Positions 7,415 to 13,835 of a stretch of DNA of 13,875 nucleotides are shown one piece after another; position 1 is the stretch's first letter; each line of letters begins with the position of its first letter. The notes beneath the pieces were generated by a model. That model worked only from the letters and a program-made list of their open reading frames with translations. It was not told the origin of the DNA and did not search any database. The DNA is from DASQFD01 sp035633255 (GTDB taxonomy: Bacteria > Actinomycetota > Actinomycetes > Actinomycetales > Dermatophilaceae). The stretch spans positions 1 through 13,875 of the forward strand of contig DASQFD010000078.1 of assembly GCA_035633255.1 (NCBI GenBank), read 5' to 3'. The position numbers and the translations under genes are program-made.

Positions 7415-7553
7415 CCGGCGCATACCACCCCGGGACAGGGTGCGGGCCGGCTCAGTTCGAAGTGAGACCCGACCGAGACGTCGCCGCGCGCGACTCCCGA
7501 GCCCGCCGGGGCCCCTGCCAGCGGTCACCTCCGCGTCCGGGATCATCGGGGGT

Positions 7554-8990
7554 ATGCCGCTGCGTCCCTCCCGCGGCGACGCCGCGGCCCTGCCCGCCGC
7601 CGTCGCCGCCTCCCTGGCCGACGCCCGCCCGGAGGTCTACTGGACCGACCGGCCCGAGCTGCGCCCGACGCCGAGGCCGCCCCTCACCGGGGCGGGCCAC
7701 CGCGCCGACCTCGTCGTCGTGGGCGGCGGCTTCACCGGACTCTGGGCGGCGATCCAGGCCAAGGAGGACGAGCCTGCCCGGGACGTCGTGGTGCTCGAGG
7801 CCGGGCGGCTCGGCATCGGGGCCTCCGGGCGCAACGGCGGCTTCGTCTCGCCGTCCCTGACGCACGGGCTCGCCCAGGGCCTCGCCTGCTGGCCGGACGA
7901 GATCCAGCGGCTGGAACAGCTCGGGCAGGAGAACCTCGCCGGGCTGCGGCGGTCCCTCACGGCATACGGCATCGACGCCGACCTGCACGTCCCCGGTGAG
8001 CTGACCCTCGCGCTGACCCCGCACCAGGTGCCGGCCGTGCGGGCGGCCTACGAGCTGCACCGGGCGCACGGCCTGGACGCCGAGCTCCTCGACGCGGCGC
8101 AGGCGCGCGCCCGGGTGGGCTCACCGGCATACCTGGGTGGGTGGTTCGACCCGGAGGTGGGCCTGGTGGACCCGGCGCGGCTGCTGTGGGGGCTGGCGGC
8201 GGCGGCCGAGTCGCTGGGCGTCCGCCTGCACGAGGATACGGCGGTGCGGGGCTTCGAGCGGGACGGGACCGGCCTGCGGGTGCGCACGGAGTGGGGCAGC
8301 GTCCACGCGGGCCGGGTGGTCGTGGGCACCAACGCCTACCGCGGGGTGCTGCGGCGTGTGGCGCTCTACGTGCTACCCGTCTACGACCACGTCCTCATGA
8401 CCGAGCCGCTCACCGCTGAACAGCTGGCGGCCGTCGGCTGGGAGGGGCGCGAGGGGCTCACCGACGCCGGCAACCAGTTCCACTACTACCGGCGGACCCT
8501 CGACGACCGGGTGCTCTTCGGCGGGTACGACGCGAACTACCACTTCCCGGGCCGCATCGACCCCGACCTCGAGCAGTCCGACGCCTCGCACGGCCTGCTG
8601 GCCGGCCACTTCCTCCAGATCTTCCCCCAGCTCGAGGGCGTGCGGTTCACCCACCGGTGGGGTGGCGTCATCGACACCACGTCGCGCTTCACCCCGGTCT
8701 TCGGGACGGCCTACGACGGGCGGCTCGCCTACGCCGTCGGGTACACCGGGCTGGGCGTGGCGTCCACCCGCTTCGGCGCCCGCGTCGCGCTGGACCTGGT
8801 GTCGGGCCGGGAGACCGAGGTGACCCGGCTGGGCATGGTGCGGCGCAAGCCGGTGCCCTTCCCGCCGGAGCCGATCCGGTATGCCGCCGTGCGGGCCACG
8901 CGTGGGGCGCTGGCCGCCGAGGACCGGACCGGGCGGCGCGGACCGTGGCTGAAGGTGCTCGACCGGATGGGCGTCGGCTTCGACAGCTGA
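7554..8990 (+). CDS. FAD-dependent amine/amino-acid oxidoreductase (DAO family)
   Basis: This is a 478-residue flavoprotein of the D-amino-acid oxidase-like (DAO) family, in the group that includes gamma-glutamylputrescine oxidase (PuuB). The dinucleotide-binding fold is clear: ADLVVVGGGFTGLWAA (51-66) with GGGFTG at 57-62, and the ribose-binding acid Glu82 in VVVLEAG. The block GIGASGRNGGFVSP (87-100) is typical of this group. The C-terminal FAD contact region reads AVGYTGLGVASTRFGARVA. No signal peptide or membrane segment is visible, so it should be cytoplasmic. The ATG at 7554 lies inside a copy of the dispersed word GGTATGCC and has only a weak G-run close upstream; no in-frame start further upstream is plausible. 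It is transcribed away from gluABCD, which may hint at an amine or amino acid substrate, but the substrate is unknown. Confidence 0.88.
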   Translation: MPLRPSRGDAAALPAAVAASLADARPEVYWTDRPELRPTPRPPLTGAGHRADLVVVGGGFTGLWAAIQAKEDEPARDVVVLEAGRLGIGASGRNGGFVSPSLTHGLAQGLACWPDEIQRLEQLGQENLAGLRRSLTAYGIDADLHVPGELTLALTPHQVPAVRAAYELHRAHGLDAELLDAAQARARVGSPAYLGGWFDPEVGLVDPARLLWGLAAAAESLGVRLHEDTAVRGFERDGTGLRVRTEWGSVHAGRVVVGTNAYRGVLRRVALYVLPVYDHVLMTEPLTAEQLAAVGWEGREGLTDAGNQFHYYRRTLDDRVLFGGYDANYHFPGRIDPDLEQSDASHGLLAGHFLQIFPQLEGVRFTHRWGGVIDTTSRFTPVFGTAYDGRLAYAVGYTGLGVASTRFGARVALDLVSGRETEVTRLGMVRRKPVPFPPEPIRYAAVRATRGALAAEDRTGRRGPWLKVLDRMGVGFDS

Positions 8991-9030
8991 GCCGCGGGGG
9001 AGCGGTGTGGGCGCTGGGTGCTGCCGCTGG

Positions 9031-9070
9031 GTGGGTTCGCTGGGGTGATGACCCCACCGGAGCCACCCAC
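9031..9070 (+). terminator. Nested hairpin after the FAD oxidoreductase gene
   Basis: The inner stem TGGGGT (9041-9046)/ACCCCA (9051-9056) has a GATG loop; an outer stem GTGGGT (9031-9036)/ACCCAC (9065-9070) encloses it. It starts 40 bases after the oxidoreductase stop. No T-run follows, so termination is inferred from position and structure only. Confidence 0.45.
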
Positions 9071-9125
9071 GACGCTCGCGCGGCGGTGGTCGGGGCGGGC
9101 GGCGGACCCGCCTCCGCCCGCTCGG

Positions 9126-9144
9126 CCGGCCAACGCGCGGCCGG
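9126..9144 (-). terminator. GC hairpin beyond the kdpE stop
   Basis: CCGGCC (9126-9131) and GGCCGG (9139-9144) form a 6-bp stem with a seven-base loop. It is the best candidate structure for ending the kimA-kdpD-kdpE transcript, about 70 bases after the kdpE stop. Such stems are easy to find in DNA this GC-rich, so support is weak. Confidence 0.25.
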
Positions 9145-9212
9145 TCAGCCGCCGCCCCGCCCCATCGCGACCTCGAGCTCAGCAACGGTCGCCCGGCTCG
9201 AGGGGCAGCCGC

Positions 9213-9887
9213 TCAGGGCTCGAACCGGTACCCGAGTCCGGGCTCGGTGATCAGGTGCCGGGGATGCGCCGGGTCGAGCTCGAGCTTGCGCCGAAGCTGC
9301 GCGATGTACACCCGCAGGTAGCCGGTCTCCGACGCCCTCGACGGTCCCCACACGTCGGTGAGCAGCTGGTTGCCGGGGACCAGCCGCCCGGGGTTGCGCA
9401 CGAGGATCTCCAACAGGTGCCACTCCGTCGGTGTGAGCCGCACGTCCTGCCCGTCGCGGGTGACCCGCTTCGCCGCGAGGTCGATGCGCGACGTCTCCAT
9501 CTCCACGACCGCCGTCTCGGGCCCAGGCTGCGCCCGGCGCTGCGCCGCGCGGATCCGCGCCAGCAGCTCGTCCATCCCGAACGGCTTGGTGAGGTAGTCG
9601 TCCGCGCCGGCGTCCAGCGCCTCGACCTTGTCCGCCTGCCCCTCCCGCGCCGACAGGACGAGGATCGGCACGTTGGTCCAGCCGCGCAGCCCGTGCACCA
9701 CCTCCACCCCGTCCAGGTCCGGGAGACCGAGGTCGAGGACGACCACGTCCGGCGGCGCGCTCGCGGCGGCCCGGAGCGCCGCGCCGCCGGTGCCGACGGC
9801 CGTGACGTCGTAGCGGCGAGCCCGCAGGTTGACGGTCAGCGCCCGGCGCAGCGCCGGGTCGTCGTCGACGATGAGGATGCGGCTCAC
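9213..9887 (-). CDS. kdpE: KdpE-type response regulator (OmpR/PhoB family)
   Basis: This 224-residue transcription factor has an N-terminal receiver domain and a C-terminal winged helix. Receiver residues are all present: the acidic pocket Asp8-Asp9-Asp10 (ILIVDDDPALR), phosphorylation site Asp52 (VVLDLGLPDLDG), Ser79 and Lys101 (YLTKPFGMDEL). The winged-helix domain contains LTPTEWHLLEILVRNPGRL and ETGYLRVYIAQLRRKLE and ends ITEPGLGYRF, which is the KdpE signature end. I chose the GTG at 9887, which overlaps the kdpD stop by four bases (GTGA) and has GGAG seven bases upstream; the GTG at 9893 would leave one base. KdpE normally activates kdpFABC, but no such genes are visible; its likely target here is its own operon, led by kimA. 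Confidence 0.93.
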   Translation of the reverse strand: MSRILIVDDDPALRRALTVNLRARRYDVTAVGTGGAALRAAASAPPDVVVLDLGLPDLDGVEVVHGLRGWTNVPILVLSAREGQADKVEALDAGADDYLTKPFGMDELLARIRAAQRRAQPGPETAVVEMETSRIDLAAKRVTRDGQDVRLTPTEWHLLEILVRNPGRLVPGNQLLTDVWGPSRASETGYLRVYIAQLRRKLELDPAHPRHLITEPGLGYRFEP

Positions 9888-11434
9888 CGCCACACTCCGC
9901 CGGCCCGGGCCGGAGCCAGGGGCAGCTCCACGCGCATCGTCAGACCGCCGCCGGCCGTCTCGTGGGCGCTCAGCTCGCTACCCATCGCCTCGGTGAACCC
10001 GCGAGCGATCGCGAGGCCGAGCCCCAGACCGCACCCTCGTTGGTCCCCGAGCCGCTGGAACGGCCCGAAGACCTCCGCGCGGCGGGCCGGGTCGATCCCC
10101 GGCCCCCGGTCCTCCACGGTCAGCACCGCCCGTTCACGTCCCACGCCCGGACCCTGGTCGCCCGTCTGCCCGACGACGAAGGCCCGCACGGTCACCGGCT
10201 GGCCCGCTGGGCTGAACCGCACCGCGTTGTCCACCAGGTTGGCGACGACCCGCTCGAGGAGGCCCGCGTCGCCCCGCACCAGCGCCAGGTCCTCCGGGAC
10301 GTCGACGAGCACCGCACCGCCCACGCCGATCAGCGCCCGTGCGACGACCTCGTCGAGCGACACGTCGGCGAGGTGCACCGAGAGCGCGCCCGCCTGCACC
10401 CGGCTCATGTCGAGAAGGTTGGAGATCAGGCTGCTCAGCCGCGCGGCCGACTCGTCGATGGTGCCCAGCAGCTCAGCACGGTCCTCGGGGGTCCACGCAA
10501 CGTCCTCCTGCTGCAGGCTCGACACCGACGCGGTGATGGCGGCGAGCGGGGTGCGGAGGTCGTGCCCCACGGCGGCGAGCAGCGCGGCCCGCACGCGGTC
10601 GGTCTCGGCCAGCTGGTGTGCGCGCGCGGCCTCCGCGGCGAGCCGCTGCTCGTCCCACGCCCGCGCCGCGAGGTCCGCCAACACGCCCAGGAGGTGCCGG
10701 TCCGTGCCCAGCAGCGGAGGCCCGTATGCCGTCAGCTCCAGCCCTTGGCCCGCCTGGACCGCCAGCGTGGGCGGCCCACCGGGAACCTCACCGACGACGG
10801 CCAGCGGAGCCGCTGTGGGGCGGTCCGGCTCGCGCAGCGCCACGGCATCCATCCCGAACAGGTCGCGCACCCGCTCGAGCACCGCCGTCAACGACACCGC
10901 GCCGAGCTCGGCGGCGCCGAGCTCGGAGACGAGGCGGCTCTCGAACCGCTGCCTCCCCGCCGTGGCCCGGCTGCGCGCGTCGAGGGTGACGGTGACCGAC
11001 ACGACGACAGCTACGGGGACGAAGACGAGGAGGTCGATGGCGGCGTCGCGGCTGGCGACGGCAAGGGTGCCGTAGGGCGGGACGAGGAACCAGTTGACCA
11101 GCAGGACCGAGGCGAGGGCGGCGAGCAGCCCCGGCACGAGGCCGCCGATGACCGCGACCACCACGACGGCGAGCAGATACAGCAGCAGGCAGGTGCCGAC
11201 CGAGAGGCTCCCGCGCCCGAGCACCAGAGCGGCGGTCAAGGCCGGGATGCCGACCACCGCGGTGGCCAGGCCGAAGGCGCGACGGGCCCAGGACAGACCG
11301 GCGGGCCAGCGGAGCGAGCGGGGGCCCGGGGCGGGTTCCGCGGACCCGGGCGGTGTGGGCGATGTGGCCGCCGGCGTCAGGCCGGGACGCGGCTCCAAAG
11401 CCGGGGTGCGACGCACCGGCTCAGCGTCCCACAT
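9884..11434 (-). CDS. kdpD: KdpD-type sensor histidine kinase lacking the N-terminal KdpD and USP domains
   Basis: Membrane sensor kinase, 516 residues from the ATG at 11434. A disordered Pro/Ala-rich N-terminus (1-45) is followed by hydrophobic helices at about 52-150 that look like the four-helix DUF4118 region of KdpD (NWFLVPPYGTLAVA at 114-127). A GAF-like linker covers about 165-265, then the dimerisation domain with phospho-acceptor His291 (LLAAVGHDLRTPLAAI) and the ATPase domain: N-box Asn399/Asn403 (NLVDNAVRFSP), DRGPGID (442-448), GLGLGL (469-474). The kinase core is closest to KdpD as I know it. Full KdpD is about 850-900 residues; the missing part is the cytoplasmic KdpD domain and universal-stress-like domain. 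The start is uncertain: TTG 11473, ATG 11434 (overlaps kimA by 14 bases) and GTG 11416 are possible, but none could restore the missing domains, because kimA occupies the DNA upstream. Confidence 0.9.
   Translation of the reverse strand: MWDAEPVRRTPALEPRPGLTPAATSPTPPGSAEPAPGPRSLRWPAGLSWARRAFGLATAVVGIPALTAALVLGRGSLSVGTCLLLYLLAVVVVAVIGGLVPGLLAALASVLLVNWFLVPPYGTLAVASRDAAIDLLVFVPVAVVVSVTVTLDARSRATAGRQRFESRLVSELGAAELGAVSLTAVLERVRDLFGMDAVALREPDRPTAAPLAVVGEVPGGPPTLAVQAGQGLELTAYGPPLLGTDRHLLGVLADLAARAWDEQRLAAEAARAHQLAETDRVRAALLAAVGHDLRTPLAAITASVSSLQQEDVAWTPEDRAELLGTIDESAARLSSLISNLLDMSRVQAGALSVHLADVSLDEVVARALIGVGGAVLVDVPEDLALVRGDAGLLERVVANLVDNAVRFSPAGQPVTVRAFVVGQTGDQGPGVGRERAVLTVEDRGPGIDPARRAEVFGPFQRLGDQRGCGLGLGLAIARGFTEAMGSELSAHETAGGGLTMRVELPLAPARAGGVWR
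10899..10926. repeat. Short in-frame duplication inside kdpD
   Basis: GCGCCGAGCTCGG occurs at 10899-10911 and again at 10914-10926, a 15-base period that yields a repeated ELGA block (GAAELGAV) in the linker before the GAF-like region. It looks like a recent slippage event and leaves the frame intact. Confidence 0.6.
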
Positions 11435-13415
11435 CCATGGCGACGGGCTGCCGGCCGCTGGTTCCGGCCGCAAGGAGGTCGTCGGCGGAGTCGAGGGCGG
11501 AGTCGAGGGCGGAGCCGAGGAGGTACGGGACGCTGGTGACCATCACGCCCGGGACGAAGAGCAGCCGCGTCTTCAGGCGCAGAGCGCTCTGGTTGTGGAG
11601 CAGGTGCTCCCACCAGTGCCCCACGACGTACTCGGGGACATAGACGGCCACGGCGTCCCGGGCGTGCGTCTCGCGGAGCCGCTGGACGTAGTCGACGACG
11701 GGCCGGGTCACGTCGCGGTAGGGCGAGTCGAGGACGGTCAGGGGCACCGGCATGTCGCGACGCTGCCACTCCTCCCGCAGGCGGTCGGTGCCCTCCGCGT
11801 CGGTCTGCACGGTGAGGACGGTGAGGGTGCTCGGCCGGGTGGCCCGGGCGAAGGCGACGGCGCGCATGGCGGGAGCGTTGAGGCGCGAGACGAGGACGAC
11901 GACGTGGATCCGGCTCGGCAGGACGACACCGCGGCCCGGCCGCAGCTCCTCGTCGACCGCGTCGTAGTGGCGGTGGATGCCGGTCATGAGCAGGAGCACG
12001 AGCGGCATGGCGAGGACGACGAGCCAGGCTCCGTGGGTGAACTTCGTGACCAGCACGATGACCAGCACGAGCGCCGTGGTGGCGGCGCCGAGCCCGTTGA
12101 TCGCCAGGGCGCGGTGGACCGTGCGCGCGGACCCCGGGTGCGGGTGGACCCGGAGCACCTCGAGCCAGTGCTTGACCATGCCGCTCTGGCTCAGGGTGAA
12201 GGAGAGGAAGACCCCGATGATGTAGAGCTGGATCAGCCGGGTGGTGCTCGCGTCGAAGGCCCAGATCAGCAGGATGGCGAGCACGCTGAGGATGACGATG
12301 CCGTTGGAGAAGACGAGGCGGTCACCGCGACGGCCGAACTGGCGTGGCAGGAACCCGTCCCGGCTGAGGATCGAGGCGAGGATCGGGAAGCCGTTGAAGG
12401 CGGTGTTCGCGGCCAGGACGAGGATCGCCGTGGTGAACGCCTGCACCGCGTAGAAGCCCCATGACCCGCCGCCGAAGACGGCACCGGCGAGCTGCGCGAT
12501 GACGGTCTTCTGCTCGTACCCGGCCGGCGCCCCCACCAGGGCGGTGGTGTCAGGAGCGACGTGCACGCGGGTGAGCAGCGAGAGGCTCGCGATGCCGACG
12601 AGCATGACGACCGTCAGACCACCCATGATGGCCAGCGTCGCGGCCGCGTTGCGGCTCTTCGGCCGCCGGAAGCTCGGCACGCCGTTGCTCACCGCCTCCA
12701 CCCCGGTGAGCGCGGTGCACCCCGAGGCGAAGGCGCGCAGCAGCAGCGCCAGGGTGGCCAGGCCGCCGACGTGCTGCGAGGCACGGAGAGAGAAGTCCGC
12801 CGACTCGGCCACCGGCGCGTCGCCGAGGACCGCCCGCCCGAGCCCGACCGCGATCATCACGAAGATGCACACGACGAAGCCGTAGGTCGGCACGGCGAAG
12901 GCGCGGCCCGACTCGCGGACGCCACGGAGGTTCATCATGGCCAGCCCGGCGACGAGGAGCACCGACACGACGACGGCGTGCGGGCCGAGCGCCGGCACCG
13001 CGGAGACGAGGTTCGCCACCCCGGCGACAACGGAGACCGCGACCGTGAGGACGTAGTCGACGAGCAGGGCGCTCGCCGCCACGAGCGAGGCGGTCGTCCC
13101 CAGGTTGGCCCGGCTCACGGCATACGCGCCACCGCCGTCGGGGTAGGCGCGGCACGTCTGCCGGTACGACAGGACGACGATGACGAGCAGCGCCACCACC
13201 GCCGCGGCTACCCAGGGGGTGAGGCGCAGCAGGGCCACGCCGCCGAGCGAGAGGACGAGGAGGATCTCCTCCGTGGCGTAGGCGTTGGAGGAGAGCGGGT
13301 CACTGCAGAAGACGGGCAGCGCCAGCCGCTTCGGGAGCAGTGTCTCGCCCATCGCCGACGAGTGGAGCGGACGACCGACGAGGACGCGCTTGGGAACCGT
13401 GCGGACCGATGTCAC
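11421..13415 (-). CDS. kimA: KimA-type high-affinity K+ transporter (APC superfamily)
   Basis: This 664-residue membrane protein closely resembles Bacillus subtilis KimA (YdaO), a K+/H+ symporter controlled by c-di-AMP. Shared blocks include SDPLSSNAYATEEIL (38-52), LSYRQTCRAYPDGGGAYAVS (82-101), LLVDYVLTVAVS (117-128), SGCTALTGVEAVSN (231-244), LVLAANTAFNGFP and HNQSAL. Asp39, Tyr46, Tyr121, Thr124, Ser128, Thr237 and Glu240 line up with residues I recall as K+-coordinating in the KimA structure. About twelve membrane helices are followed by a soluble C-terminal domain from about residue 470, which in KimA swaps between subunits. It is somewhat longer than KimA (607), mainly through an N-terminal lead and a C-terminal tail. 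The start is unsure: GTG 13415 is preferred, TTG 13427 is possible, and neither has a clear ribosome binding site. It is the first gene of an operon with a KdpD/KdpE pair. Many databases would call it only an amino acid permease. Confidence 0.88.
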   Translation of the reverse strand: MTSVRTVPKRVLVGRPLHSSAMGETLLPKRLALPVFCSDPLSSNAYATEEILLVLSLGGVALLRLTPWVAAAVVALLVIVVLSYRQTCRAYPDGGGAYAVSRANLGTTASLVAASALLVDYVLTVAVSVVAGVANLVSAVPALGPHAVVVSVLLVAGLAMMNLRGVRESGRAFAVPTYGFVVCIFVMIAVGLGRAVLGDAPVAESADFSLRASQHVGGLATLALLLRAFASGCTALTGVEAVSNGVPSFRRPKSRNAAATLAIMGGLTVVMLVGIASLSLLTRVHVAPDTTALVGAPAGYEQKTVIAQLAGAVFGGGSWGFYAVQAFTTAILVLAANTAFNGFPILASILSRDGFLPRQFGRRGDRLVFSNGIVILSVLAILLIWAFDASTTRLIQLYIIGVFLSFTLSQSGMVKHWLEVLRVHPHPGSARTVHRALAINGLGAATTALVLVIVLVTKFTHGAWLVVLAMPLVLLLMTGIHRHYDAVDEELRPGRGVVLPSRIHVVVLVSRLNAPAMRAVAFARATRPSTLTVLTVQTDAEGTDRLREEWQRRDMPVPLTVLDSPYRDVTRPVVDYVQRLRETHARDAVAVYVPEYVVGHWWEHLLHNQSALRLKTRLLFVPGVMVTSVPYLLGSALDSALDSADDLLAAGTSGRQPVAMDVGR
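11484..11519. repeat. Three tandem 12-bp repeats in the kimA 3' end
   Basis: The unit GGCGGAGTCGAG occurs three times in a row (11484-11495, 11496-11507, 11508-11519; the third has C for T). On the coding strand it gives a Leu-Asp-Ser-Ala repeat (SALDSALDSA) just before the C-terminal tail of KimA. Being a multiple of three, copy-number change would lengthen or shorten the protein without a frameshift. Confidence 0.85.
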
Positions 13416-13454
13416 GATGCGAGGCAACCACTGGCGGGCAGCTCCCCCCGACCG

Positions 13455-13475
13455 TCTTCACGCGTTCTTCACGCG
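13455..13475 (-). promoter_or_regulatory. 11-bp-phased direct repeat, candidate KdpE operator
   Basis: TCTTCACGCG occurs at 13455-13464 and exactly again at 13466-13475, so the copies are 11 bases apart, one helical turn. OmpR/PhoB-family regulators, including KdpE, bind tandem repeats with about this period. On the kimA strand the repeat reads CGCGTGAAGA and starts about 40 bases upstream of the chosen kimA start. A TTGACC (13480-13485) just upstream on that strand could be a -35, but no good -10 follows. Confidence 0.45.
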
Positions 13476-13510
13476 GATGGGTCAAACCCGAATGCCGTCT
13501 TGACGGGGCG

Positions 13511-13543
13511 GCCGCCCGGCGGAGGGTTCAACCCCCGGGCGGC
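13511..13543. terminator. Large two-part hairpin upstream of kimA
   Basis: GCCGCCCGG (13511-13519) and CCGGGCGGC (13535-13543) form a perfect 9-bp stem; inside it GGGT (13524-13527) and ACCC (13531-13534) add a 4-bp stem with a TCA loop. It may insulate kimA from transcription coming out of the IS remnant, or form part of the kimA leader. No T-run follows on either strand. Confidence 0.5.
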
Positions 13544-13642
13544 GCCCGCGCGTCCGACCATCCCCGCGACCTGGTCGCCCGGGTGATCCAGCGGCTCCCT
13601 CCCGGCAAGGGGTTTCGAAGCCGACTGGGGGTGCCTTGCGTC

Positions 13643-13735
13643 GCGCTCGGCGAGCTCGCGGCGCTCGCACTGGTACTGCGCGGGCAGGATCAGCCCCTCA
13701 TCGCGGAGCAACCGCAGCACGGCGGCCTCGCAGAC
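13643..13735 (-). pseudogene. Remnant of an IS3-type (DDE integrase) transposase
   Basis: A minus-strand fragment of about 31 codons reads VCEAAVLRLLRDEGLILPAQ, then YQCERRELAER, like the helix before the catalytic domain of IS3/IS481-type OrfB transposases (typically GLILPADYQRERRKLAERRKAAFA, from memory). A TGA at 13736-13738 closes the frame upstream. At about 13640 the family sequence ERRKA continues only in another frame (RRKAPP), which indicates a frameshift. Catalytic DDE residues, inverted repeats and the rest of the element are absent. It cannot encode a working protein and marks an old insertion or rearrangement next to kimA. Confidence 0.55.
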
Positions 13736-13764
13736 TCAGACCTCCGGAAGTAGCTGACTGATTG

Positions 13765-13785
13765 GCCCTGTGAGCAGGGCTTTCT
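13765..13785 (+). terminator. Rho-independent-type terminator
   Basis: GCCCTG (13765-13770), loop TGAG, CAGGGC (13775-13780), then TTTCT. It is the only hairpin in the window with a T-rich tail. It would stop plus-strand transcription before the gene at the right edge. Confidence 0.6.
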
Positions 13786-13808
13786 CTTGGTGTCGGTGCG
13801 TCGGAAAT

Positions 13809-13828
13809 CAGATAAGATCTGCTAGTCT
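13809..13828 (+). promoter_or_regulatory. Promoter with overlapping palindrome for the right-edge gene
   Basis: TAGTCT (13823-13828) fits the -10 pattern and is seven bases before an ATG at 13836, so the transcript would be leaderless. The perfect inverted repeat CAGAT-AAG-ATCTG (13809-13821) fills the spacer just upstream and is a candidate repressor site. A -35 is weak (TCGGAA at 13801-13806). Confidence 0.45.
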
Positions 13829-13835
13829 TGCGGTT

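Larger units (their letters stand above)
393..13125. repeat. Dispersed word GGCATAC (extended ACGGCATACC), 12 copies
   Basis: Exact copies read GGCATAC at 393, 2023, 5706, 7961, 8126 and 13119, and as the complement GTATGCC at 2519, 5488, 5678, 7552, 8879 and 10725 (first bases). Eight of the 12 extend to ACGGCATAC. They lie in dnaG, the small gene after it, gluC, the oxidoreductase gene, kdpD and kimA, and also in noncoding DNA. The span given is only the outer limits of the set. No function is known to me. Confidence 0.7.
13428..13835. other. Gene-poor boundary region upstream of kimA
   Basis: No intact gene is supported in these ~400 bases. From left to right they hold a phased direct repeat (13455-13475), a palindrome with a possible kimA -35 (13479-13489), a small CCGTC/GACGG hairpin (13495-13506), a large hairpin (13511-13543), an unassigned stretch, an IS3-type transposase scrap (13643-13735), a terminator (13765-13785) and a promoter for the gene at the right edge. 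The last ~90 bases are clearly less GC-rich than the rest of the window. A kimA leader of up to ~200 bases would be highly structured. Confidence 0.7.

Noticed and set aside
5490..8990. A plus-strand open frame of more than 1100 codons across gluC, gluB, gluA and into the oxidoreductase gene
   Set aside because: Only the part from 7554 is a real gene. The rest is antisense to four well-supported ABC transporter genes and exists because stop codons are rare in such GC-rich DNA; its translation is low-complexity and matches no family.
11094..12464. A 456-codon plus-strand open frame antisense to kimA and kdpD
   Set aside because: Its product is a run of Asp/Glu/Gly/Arg-rich low-complexity sequence, the usual shadow of a membrane protein gene on the other strand.
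13428..13660. A ydaO-type c-di-AMP riboswitch upstream of kimA, expected by analogy with Bacillus
   Set aside because: I could not find its conserved blocks (such as the GUAGG and GUCAGCUAAC-like segments). The structured leader keeps the idea open; a covariance search with RF00379 would decide, and no hit would confirm the rejection.
13340..13753. A 137-codon plus-strand open frame across the kimA start and upstream region
   Set aside because: It covers the kimA 5' end in antisense, the hairpin and the transposase scrap, has no ribosome binding site, and resembles no protein I know.
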